From assembly GCA_949957035.1 (NCBI GenBank), contig CATLIP010000061.1, positions 1-11,285 of the forward strand: DNA of 11,285 nt. Direction: 5' to 3'. Below the pieces are notes generated by a model that was not told where the DNA came from, searched no databases, and was given only the letters and a program-made list of their open reading frames with translations. Numbering within the stretch: position 1 is the stretch's first letter; every line of letters starts with the position of its first letter. The stretch is from an uncultured Lachnospiraceae bacterium. Its GTDB lineage: Bacteria > Bacillota_A > Clostridia > Lachnospirales > Lachnospiraceae. Below are positions 1 to 5,812 of this stretch, one piece after another. The position numbers and the translations under genes are program-made.

Positions 1-1764
1 CGTGCTGCGGAATACCTGATGATTCGGCGCAACAGACACATGGCTGCCGATACTGCTAATCGGATAACAAAAGGACGTGCCGTACTGTATTTTCAGACGC
101 TCCACCGCGTCAGAATCATCGCTCGCCCATCCCTGCGGGGCATAATAGAGGATACCCGGGTCAAACCGTCCGCCGCCGCTTGCGCAGGACTCAAAAAGCA
201 CATGAGGGAAATTCCGATTCAGCCGGTCATACAAGTCATACACCCCTAAAATATAGCGATGGAACACTTCCCCCTGACGTTCCGGCAAAAGAGCCTTAGA
301 ATAACACTCCGTAATGCTCCGGTTCATATCCCATTTCACATAAGAAACCTTCGCCTCACCCAAAATCTTCGCCATCATCCCATAGATACAGTCCACCACT
401 TCTTTCCGGGAGAAATCCAGCACATACTGGTTCCTTCCATGGGAAACACTTCTTCCCGGAGTGGAAAGAATCCAGTCCGGATGCGCCCGGTAAAGGTCAG
501 AATCCTTGTTCACCATCTCCGGCTCGAACCAAAGCCCGAACTTCATGCCAAGACCCTCGATACGCTCTGCAAGACCCGTAATCCCCCGGGAGAGCCGTTT
601 CGGATTCGCCACCCAGTCGCCCAGTCCCGCATGGTCGTTATTGCGCTGCCCGAACCACCCGTCGTCCAGCACGAACAATTCCACCCCGCATTCCTTTGCC
701 TTGCCTGCAATCTCTACAAGCCTGTCCTCTGTGAAGTCAAAATAGGTCGCCTCCCAGTTGTTATTTAAAATCGGCCTTGCCTTATCCCGCCAGTATCCTC
801 TGGCAAGACGCTTCTGATACAGACGATGGAACGTCTGGCTCATACCGTTTAGCCCCTGTTCCGAGAAAACCATCACAGCCTCCGGCGTCTGGAAACTCTC
901 TCCCTTTTCCAGCTTCCAGTCAAATCCCATCGGATGAATCCCCATCAGGACTCTCGTCGTGTCATGGGTATCCACCTCCGCCTGGGCAAGGAAATTTCCG
1001 CTGTATATCAAACTAAAGCCAATGACCTCTCCCTGAAATTCATTTGCCGCCGGACGTTTCAGCACGATAAATGGATTATGCTCATGGGAGGAATTTCCCC
1101 TGCGGCTGTCCACCGCCTGGATTCCCTGCTCTAATTTTCTCACCTTCAAATGGCGTTCCCGCGCCCATGCCCCGGAAAACTGGAGCCACTCATAGTCACA
1201 GTCCGGCAAATCCAGACAAAGGCTCATGGCCGTCGTCAGATGAAGATCCTCCTCCCCTTTGTTGGAGATTCTGGCGCTTCTGGCAAGAATACCACCCTTG
1301 GCAAAAATCGTATAGAGCAGCTCCAAAACCGCCCCGGTCAGCGAATCTGCCAACGTGATACAAAGCGTCTCCGCCTCATCCTCATTTTCCGTATAAGTAG
1401 CAGGAAGCCCTGTAAGCGCTGGTTTCCCTTTCTGAATTTCGTAACCCTGATATTTGAAATCACAGATACGGCTTCCGTTTGGCTGTAATATTTCGATTGC
1501 AGGACGGCGGTAGTCCGTCGTCCCATATACGCCGTACTCTTGTTTTACATGCTCCAAAGAGAAACTTCTGTCCCCCTCGAACACACAGGACGCCATGGGC
1601 CGGCATACCGTCTCATACAGATAGGAATAATCCTCCCTGTGATGAACCTTTTTCCCGAAATAAAGCTGTCCCATATGCCCGTTCGGAAGAACCGTCATAA
1701 TATAACTAATCTCCTGATTATACAGATGAAATGTCTTTGTGCTTCCGCTAAATAAAATACTCAT
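1..1764 (-). CDS. Alpha-galactosidase, glycoside hydrolase family 36 (3' end beyond window)
   Basis: Hydrolyses terminal alpha-1,6-linked galactose from melibiose, raffinose and related oligosaccharides, retaining configuration. There is no signal peptide, so it is probably cytoplasmic. The frame is open from ATG 1764 to the left edge, giving 588 residues. Family members have about 730, so the last 140 or so, including the C-terminal beta-sandwich, are missing. Family motifs appear in order: FVLDDGWFGQRNND, GLWFEPEMVN, the nucleophile motif VKWDMNRS with Asp479 (codon 328-330), ESCASGGGRFDPG, and SDDSDA, whose first Asp (residue 549, codon 118-120) is the likely acid/base. The 70-residue spacing of the two catalytic acids matches known GH36 enzymes. 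AGGAGG (1771-1776) sits 6 bases before the ATG. The gene lies downstream of and co-oriented with an AraC-family sugar regulator, its probable activator. Family call is firm; the exact natural substrate is inferred. Confidence 0.95.
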   Translation of the reverse strand, partial: MSILFSGSTKTFHLYNQEISYIMTVLPNGHMGQLYFGKKVHHREDYSYLYETVCRPMASCVFEGDRSFSLEHVKQEYGVYGTTDYRRPAIEILQPNGSRICDFKYQGYEIQKGKPALTGLPATYTENEDEAETLCITLADSLTGAVLELLYTIFAKGGILARSARISNKGEEDLHLTTAMSLCLDLPDCDYEWLQFSGAWARERHLKVRKLEQGIQAVDSRRGNSSHEHNPFIVLKRPAANEFQGEVIGFSLIYSGNFLAQAEVDTHDTTRVLMGIHPMGFDWKLEKGESFQTPEAVMVFSEQGLNGMSQTFHRLYQKRLARGYWRDKARPILNNNWEATYFDFTEDRLVEIAGKAKECGVELFVLDDGWFGQRNNDHAGLGDWVANPKRLSRGITGLAERIEGLGMKFGLWFEPEMVNKDSDLYRAHPDWILSTPGRSVSHGRNQYVLDFSRKEVVDCIYGMMAKILGEAKVSYVKWDMNRSITECYSKALLPERQGEVFHRYILGVYDLYDRLNRNFPHVLFESCASGGGRFDPGILYYAPQGWASDDSDAVERLKIQYGTSFCYPISSIGSHVSVAPNHQVFRST

Positions 1765-1770
1765 ACAAAA

Positions 1771-1776
1771 CCTCCT
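1771..1776 (-). promoter_or_regulatory. Ribosome binding site of the alpha-galactosidase
   Basis: A perfect AGGAGG on the minus strand, 6 bases before ATG 1764. It fixes the start codon; no other in-frame start nearby has such a site. Confidence 0.85.
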
Positions 1777-1842
1777 GCTTATACAAATGTTCGGATGTCT
1801 TTTACGCTCCATACCCGATTTCCCAAAAGCCGCGTAATTTCC

Positions 1843-1924
1843 GCATCCTTCATAAATAGAATTGTATAAGAGAAACCTGCGGATGCATATGCCCATATGT
1901 GGGGTAAAAATGTCCAAATGTTGG
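1843..1924 (-). promoter_or_regulatory. Probable AraC-regulated promoter region of the alpha-galactosidase
   Basis: The 160-base gap between the regulator stop and the alpha-galactosidase start holds a minus-strand -10-like TACAAT (1861-1866), about 97 bases before the ATG. At 17-base spacing there is no good -35, as expected for an activator-dependent promoter. Upstream of the -10 lie two CATATG copies two bases apart (1886-1891 and 1894-1899). Next to the regulator stop is an imperfect palindrome, CCAA-ATG-TTGG (1914-1924). GCATCC (1843-1848) and its inverse GGATGC (1881-1886) flank the -10. These are seen directly; that the neighbouring AraC-type protein binds them is inference. Confidence 0.45.
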
Positions 1925-2800
1925 CTATAACTTTTCCAGATTATCCTTATGGCTCTCCAGATAATCCTTATTTTCACTCCGGTTCTTTTCCCTGTATCTG
2001 GCAGGCGATATTCCCCGCTTCGCCTTGAACGCTTTCCCGAAGGAATATGCATTCTGATATCCGCAGGACAGGGCAATCTCTCCCATGGAAAGCTCCGTAA
2101 GCGTCAAAAGCTCCGCCGCCCTGGTAAGCCGGTAATTTGCCAGATATTCCTGGGGGGAGACATTCAGATAGCGGCGGAACAGTTCATAGAGATAAGTACG
2201 GTCAACACACACATATTTCGCAATGTCCGTCACCCGTATGGCGTCAAAATAATTGTTGCGGACATACTCCACCGCCCTGCTGATATGGATATTCTCCCCG
2301 TCCTGTTCCCGCGGGACATTTATATTGATATTTTTTGACAGAATCGCAAAAAAAGAATAGAGAAGCCCCTGCCTCTCATACTGGTTGCTGATACTGCTGG
2401 TGGTATTCTTCAGCATTTCCACCACCGTTTGTTTCAGCTCTGCGCCATGGGCGCTCCTGAAAATCAACTGCCCGCTGTGAAGCCCAACATCCAGAAGATA
2501 TTCCGCGACATTCGTTCCGTTAAACCCAATCCACAGATATTCCCAAGGTTCCTCCGCATCCGCCTGATAAAAGGTCAGAACGTTCGGCTCAATCAAGAAG
2601 CCCTGCCCCGCTTCCAGGCAATACCGGGCGTCCCCGCTGTGATACTTGCCTCTTCCTTTTAAAATAAAATGAATCAGATAATCCGGACGGACCGCCGGTC
2701 CAAAACTGTGCAGCGGCTTGCATTTACTGTAGCCGCACATGCACAGATATAATTCAGAAAACTTCCGGTTGGATAACTGTAATACATAAGCATCTTCCAT
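1925..2800 (-). CDS. AraC-family transcriptional regulator, MsmR/RafR-like sugar regulator
   Basis: A 291-residue cytoplasmic transcription factor, the usual length for sugar-responsive AraC regulators. Residues ~20-100 form the N-terminal cupin-like sensor (GRGKYHSGD, the LEAGQGFLIEPN turn, and WEYLWIGFNG, typical of MsmR/RafR/RhaS-type proteins). Residues ~172-271 form the double helix-turn-helix: first HTH ~189-210 (VTDIAKYVCVDRTYLYELFRR), second ~237-260 (MGEIALSCGYQNAYSFGKAFK), then the family signature GISPARYR. ATG 2800 has AGAGGG (2809-2814) 8 bases upstream. The start lies 15 bases past the stop of the Fe-S gene, so it may share that transcript as well as having a promoter inside that gene. 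Lying just upstream of a GH36 alpha-galactosidase, it is the likely activator of that gene with an alpha-galactoside inducer. Family is certain; the target is inferred from position. Confidence 0.9.
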   Translation of the reverse strand: MEDAYVLQLSNRKFSELYLCMCGYSKCKPLHSFGPAVRPDYLIHFILKGRGKYHSGDARYCLEAGQGFLIEPNVLTFYQADAEEPWEYLWIGFNGTNVAEYLLDVGLHSGQLIFRSAHGAELKQTVVEMLKNTTSSISNQYERQGLLYSFFAILSKNININVPREQDGENIHISRAVEYVRNNYFDAIRVTDIAKYVCVDRTYLYELFRRYLNVSPQEYLANYRLTRAAELLTLTELSMGEIALSCGYQNAYSFGKAFKAKRGISPARYREKNRSENKDYLESHKDNLEKL

Positions 2801-2815
2801 GGAAATATCCCTCTC

Positions 2816-3700
2816 TCATTTACTCGTTTCACACTGACGTTTAACGTCTTTGGCCGGAAGCGGAGATTGGATTGCATGGGCGGGGCACACTTTTTTGCAC
2901 AGCCCGCAGCGGATACATTCCGGGCTGTTTGCATGCTCCACCGGATTTACCTGCATCTTACATGCCTTGGCACAGGCGCCGCATCCCGTACATTTGTCCT
3001 TATCCACCCTGTACCCGAACACCGATATTGGATTGAACACCGAATAAATGGCTCCCAAGGGGCAAATATATTTGCAGAACGGCCTGTATATCAAAACCGA
3101 AAGTACAATCGTCACCGCCAGCAATACATTCTTCCACACATACAGCCAGCCCAATGCACTGCGCATAGATTTGTTCAGCAACACCAGCGGCAAGCCTCCC
3201 TCCAGCGTCACCGCCGGACAGATGAGTTTACAGAAATAAGGCGCGCCTTGTCCCAGCACATCCACCAGAAACATAGGCAGAAGAATGACAAATACCGCCA
3301 GTATTACATATTTTAATTTCCGAAGCAGCTTATCTCCCCGAAACGTCCCTATTTTTTTAGGAAACGGAATCTTATGCAGCAAATCCTGAATCAGCCCAAA
3401 AGGACACAGCCAGCCGCAGACGAATCTTCCCATCAGCGCGCCTATGAACATCAAGAACCCAGCCACATAAAACGCGAACTTAAAATTCCAATTCCCAATC
3501 ACCGCCTGCATCGCCCCGACCGGGCAGGCTCCCAAGGCTCCCGGACAGGAATAGCAGTTAAGGCCGGGAACGCAGAGATTCTTCAACTTCCCTTTATATA
3601 TTTTCCCCTGAACGAATCCTGTCAGGTAACTATTGGTAAGAAGCCCCCATAATGCCTGCATTCTATGGCGTTTCCACTCGTAATTCTTTCTCTTATCCAA
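2816..3700 (-). CDS. Membrane-bound 4Fe-4S electron-transfer protein, NapH-type
   Basis: An integral membrane iron-sulfur protein, expected to pass electrons across or along the membrane. Of its 294 residues, an N-terminal Cys cluster (C43, C49, C52, C59; CVPGLNC-x2-C) is followed by hydrophobic segments at ~72-91, ~129-148 and ~188-206. Three CxxxCP motifs (C95/C99, C157/C161, C209/C213) mark the NapH family. Two C-terminal ferredoxin motifs are present: C237-x2-C-x2-C-x3-C247 and C262-x2-C-x2-C-x3-C272-P. The start is taken as TTG 3700, overlapping the CXXC gene stop by 8 bases and implying translational coupling. An ATG at 3661 (residue 14) is the alternative. It is third in an operon behind a TlpA-like thioredoxin and a small CXXC protein, so it likely exchanges electrons with an extracytoplasmic dithiol. 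The physiological partner is unknown. Confidence 0.88.
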   Translation of the reverse strand: MDKRKNYEWKRHRMQALWGLLTNSYLTGFVQGKIYKGKLKNLCVPGLNCYSCPGALGACPVGAMQAVIGNWNFKFAFYVAGFLMFIGALMGRFVCGWLCPFGLIQDLLHKIPFPKKIGTFRGDKLLRKLKYVILAVFVILLPMFLVDVLGQGAPYFCKLICPAVTLEGGLPLVLLNKSMRSALGWLYVWKNVLLAVTIVLSVLIYRPFCKYICPLGAIYSVFNPISVFGYRVDKDKCTGCGACAKACKMQVNPVEHANSPECIRCGLCKKVCPAHAIQSPLPAKDVKRQCETSK

Positions 3701-3842
3701 TTCCGATACACTCCATACATATATTTACTGCTTTTTCCAACACCACCGCCATCTCTCCCCGGTAAATCCCAATCCCCATCAGCCCTAAGCCTAAGGCAGC
3801 GATACAGATTCCTGCCCATGGAGACCGTAAGAAGCGGCTCAT
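3693..3842 (-). CDS. Small membrane CXXC protein, CD1871A family
   Basis: A 49-residue protein encoded between the thioredoxin and 4Fe-4S genes. It starts MSRFLRSPWAG, has a hydrophobic Gly-rich helix at ~10-26 (ICIAALGLGLMGIGI), then YRGEM, a short helix, and ends NICMECIGIG with a C42-x2-C45 pair four residues before the stop. I recognise this pattern (IYRGE...VLEKA.NIC..CIGIG) from clostridial proteins named CD1871A family CXXC motif-containing protein, which lie next to TlpA and 4Fe-4S genes. ATG 3842 overlaps the upstream stop as ATGA, and its TAA overlaps the next gene's TTG start by 8 bases, so all three are translationally coupled. Role unknown; a single-helix membrane dithiol or metal/Fe-S relay between its neighbours is plausible. 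Confidence 0.85.
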   Translation of the reverse strand: MSRFLRSPWAGICIAALGLGLMGIGIYRGEMAVVLEKAVNICMECIGIG

Positions 3843-4474
3843 CTTGCCACCCCTTCCAGTTCCTTTTCCACGATTCCCTTCCAGTCCTCAAAAGAACGGC
3901 TGCCAGAATACGTCTCTCCAACGATATTTCCGTCCTTATCTACGAAAAATGTCTCAGGAACCGCGGCAATCCCGGCAAGCCTGCCCCCCAGATACCCTTC
4001 GTCCGGTATCAGGAACGGGTAAGCCGCCCCTGTCTTTTCTGCCAGAATCTTAGCCTTCTCTACTGCCTCTTCATCCACCTTGCCGGAACTGCCTATTGCA
4101 TCTAACACAATACCGACTACGCCTACGCCCTGACCCTCCATTTCCTTGTGAAGCTTCTCCAAATCTGGTATCTCCCTGATACAAGGCGTACACCAAGTCG
4201 TAAACACATTTACCATGGTCAAGTCATGGTCTGCAAACATTTCTTCCGTATAGGCGCTGCCATTTATGTCCTCCACAGAAAACTTTCCCAGATTACCTGC
4301 GCCCTCTCCGGCAGCGCCATCCGTCTCATCCAAAACATCCTGTTCCTTCCCTTCTGCCTCTTCCTGGGCCAAAGAAGGCTCCTCCTGAGATGAACAGCCG
4401 CTCAAAACAGGCGTACAGCACATGGCTGCAGCTAATAAACTACATAATACTTTCATTCGGAATTTCATAATCAT
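3839..4474 (-). CDS. TlpA-like thioredoxin-fold lipoprotein (thiol-disulfide oxidoreductase)
   Basis: A secreted, membrane-anchored thioredoxin of 211 residues. A lipoprotein signal peptide (MKFRMKVLCSLLAAAM...) ends in lipobox LSGC with the lipidated Cys27. A low-complexity Glu/Asp/Gly linker spans ~29-60. The thioredoxin domain runs ~63-211 with the active site W94-C95-T-P-C98, the cis-Pro loop AVPET (P173) and FFVDKDGNIV, all typical of TlpA/ResA. It would reduce or exchange disulfides outside the membrane. ATG 4474 is chosen, with GGGAGG 4 bases before it; a second ATG two codons later (4468) is also possible and lies ~10 bases from the same site. First gene of a coupled operon with the CXXC and 4Fe-4S membrane proteins, the probable source of its electrons. 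Divergent from the CobD/HisC-like gene. Fold and location are firm; substrate unknown. Confidence 0.92.
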   Translation of the reverse strand: MIMKFRMKVLCSLLAAAMCCTPVLSGCSSQEEPSLAQEEAEGKEQDVLDETDGAAGEGAGNLGKFSVEDINGSAYTEEMFADHDLTMVNVFTTWCTPCIREIPDLEKLHKEMEGQGVGVVGIVLDAIGSSGKVDEEAVEKAKILAEKTGAAYPFLIPDEGYLGGRLAGIAAVPETFFVDKDGNIVGETYSGSRSFEDWKGIVEKELEGVAR

Positions 4475-4631
4475 GTAACCTCCCTTTCGCTTGAACCTCC
4501 CTTATTCTAACATATCCATTTTAAAAACGTATGAAATGTTATATAAATTTAGAAAAAAGTTGAAAATTAAATCCGAACATGGGAAAATAATGTTGATGGA
4601 ATATATAATTAAGAAGAAAGAAGGTAACAAC
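4475..4631. promoter_or_regulatory. Divergent intergenic region between the redox operon and the aminotransferase gene
   Basis: AT-rich 157-base spacer that must hold both divergent promoters. On the minus strand a -10-like TAGAAT is readable within the TGTTAGAAT stretch around 4503-4511, without a good -35. On the plus strand TTATATAAA around 4540 or TTGAAA at 4560-4565 are weak candidates. AACCTCCC occurs twice, 17 bases apart (4477-4484 and 4494-4501). The first copy is the ribosome binding site of the lipoprotein gene. No riboswitch-like structure was seen. Confidence 0.3.
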
Positions 4632-5741
4632 ATGCCAGATAACATGCCACAGACTCGCCCTGCATTCCACGGCAGCGACATTGAGCAGATTGAGAAATAC
4701 TATGGAATCCCCAAGGAAAGCATCGTAAAATTCGGAGCCAACGTAAACCCTCTCGGGTTATCTGACGCAGTGCGGGAAGCCCTTGCAGAACATCTGGACA
4801 TCATCACCAGTTACCCGGACAGAGAATATAAGGCGCTGCGCAAGGCAATCGCCCAATACTGCGGTACGGACATGGATTACGTCGTAACCGGGAACGGTTC
4901 TACGGAGTTGATTTCCCTGCTAATCAGCCAGCGAAACGCCAAACACGCTCTGGTCATCGGTCCTACTTACTCGGAATATGAAAGGGAGCTGTCCCTGACC
5001 GGCGGGCGGATTACCAATTACTATCTGGAAGAGGAACAGGATTTCCGGCTCAATCTGGAACATCTGGAACGGGCACTTGCAGACAATGTTGATTTCCTGA
5101 TTCTGTGCAATCCCAATAACCCGACTTCCTCCGCCCTTAACTGCAATGAACTGGACGCGCTGGTCGGGCTGTGCAAAGAACGCCGGATTTTCGTGATGAT
5201 TGATGAAACCTATGTGGAATTTGCCCCTTCCGTAGCCGAGATTTCCGCCGTTCCTTTGATTCCCCGCTATGATAATCTGATGATTCTAAGGGGCGTATCC
5301 AAATTCTTTGCCGCCCCGGGGCTTCGTCTGGGTTACGGGATGACCAGTAACCGGGCATTTCTCACTAACCTGAAGCAGCACCAGAACCCTTGGTCTTTGA
5401 ACAGCCTCGGCGCTTTTGCAGGGGAGCGGATGCTGATGGATACGGATTATATCCGCCGGACAAGAGAGCTGATTCTTTCCCAGCGGAGAAAATGCATGGC
5501 TGTGTTAAATGATTTCCGTTACGTAAAAGCCTATCCTGCCTATGGGAATTTTATCCTCATGAAGCTTTTGAAGGATGGCATATCTTCCTTTGATGTGTTT
5601 GAGCATGCGATTCAAAAGGGCATGATGATTCGGGACTGCTCTTCCTTTGCGGGGCTTCCCGGGGAATATATCCGGTTCTGTATTATGATGCCGGAGGATA
5701 ATGAACGGCTTTTGCACTGTCTGGGGGAACTGTTAGCTTGA
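4632..5741 (+). CDS. PLP-dependent class I/II aminotransferase-fold enzyme, CobD/HisC-like
   Basis: A cytoplasmic PLP enzyme of 369 residues. The frame is open from 4491, but ATG 4632 is chosen: it has GAAGG 7 bases upstream, and the added 47 residues would be Lys-rich and unlike the family. Conserved features are YPD (61-63), GNGSTELI (88-95), NPNNPT (160-165), DETY with Asp191 for the PLP pyridine nitrogen, GVSKFFAAPGLRLGY with Schiff-base Lys224 and Arg232, and IRFC with substrate-carboxylate Arg348. The N-terminal FHGSD and GANVNPLG, the SKF(F)AxPGLRLGY active site and IRDCSSFAGL look more like threonine-phosphate decarboxylase (CobD) than histidinol-phosphate aminotransferase. No cobalamin or histidine genes are adjacent, so the reaction (decarboxylation or transamination) is undecided. 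It is divergent from the thioredoxin operon and 71 bases before the AAA-ATPase gene. Confidence 0.85.
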   Translation: MPDNMPQTRPAFHGSDIEQIEKYYGIPKESIVKFGANVNPLGLSDAVREALAEHLDIITSYPDREYKALRKAIAQYCGTDMDYVVTGNGSTELISLLISQRNAKHALVIGPTYSEYERELSLTGGRITNYYLEEEQDFRLNLEHLERALADNVDFLILCNPNNPTSSALNCNELDALVGLCKERRIFVMIDETYVEFAPSVAEISAVPLIPRYDNLMILRGVSKFFAAPGLRLGYGMTSNRAFLTNLKQHQNPWSLNSLGAFAGERMLMDTDYIRRTRELILSQRRKCMAVLNDFRYVKAYPAYGNFILMKLLKDGISSFDVFEHAIQKGMMIRDCSSFAGLPGEYIRFCIMMPEDNERLLHCLGELLA

Positions 5742-5751
5742 TGCTTGCAGA

Positions 5752-5780
5752 TTGTTTTTTCTTGTAACATCGGGTAAAAT
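5752..5780 (+). promoter_or_regulatory. Weak candidate promoter of the AAA-ATPase gene
   Basis: TTGTTT (5752-5757) and TAAAAT (5775-5780) are 17 bases apart in the 71-base gap behind the CobD/HisC-like gene. The -10 matches five of six consensus bases, the -35 only three. No terminator hairpin separates the two genes, so read-through is equally possible. Confidence 0.3.
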
Positions 5781-5812
5781 AGCAGATAACAACGAAAGGG
5801 GAGATTGTGTCT

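Noticed and set aside
259..1488. Several plus-strand frames of 66-169 codons in the left 1.5 kb
   Set aside because: They are opposite the GH36 catalytic domain, whose motifs are unmistakable on the minus strand.
3622..3921. A 99-codon minus-strand frame across the thioredoxin/CXXC/4Fe-4S junctions
   Set aside because: It is out of frame with the CXXC peptide and both flanking genes. The true small gene here is 3693-3842, which matches a known small family and is coupled by ATGA.
4491..4631. Upstream extension of the CobD/HisC-like gene
   Set aside because: The first 47 residues are Lys/Tyr/Ile-rich from AT-rich spacer DNA and unlike the family. The start at 4632 has a fitting ribosome binding site.
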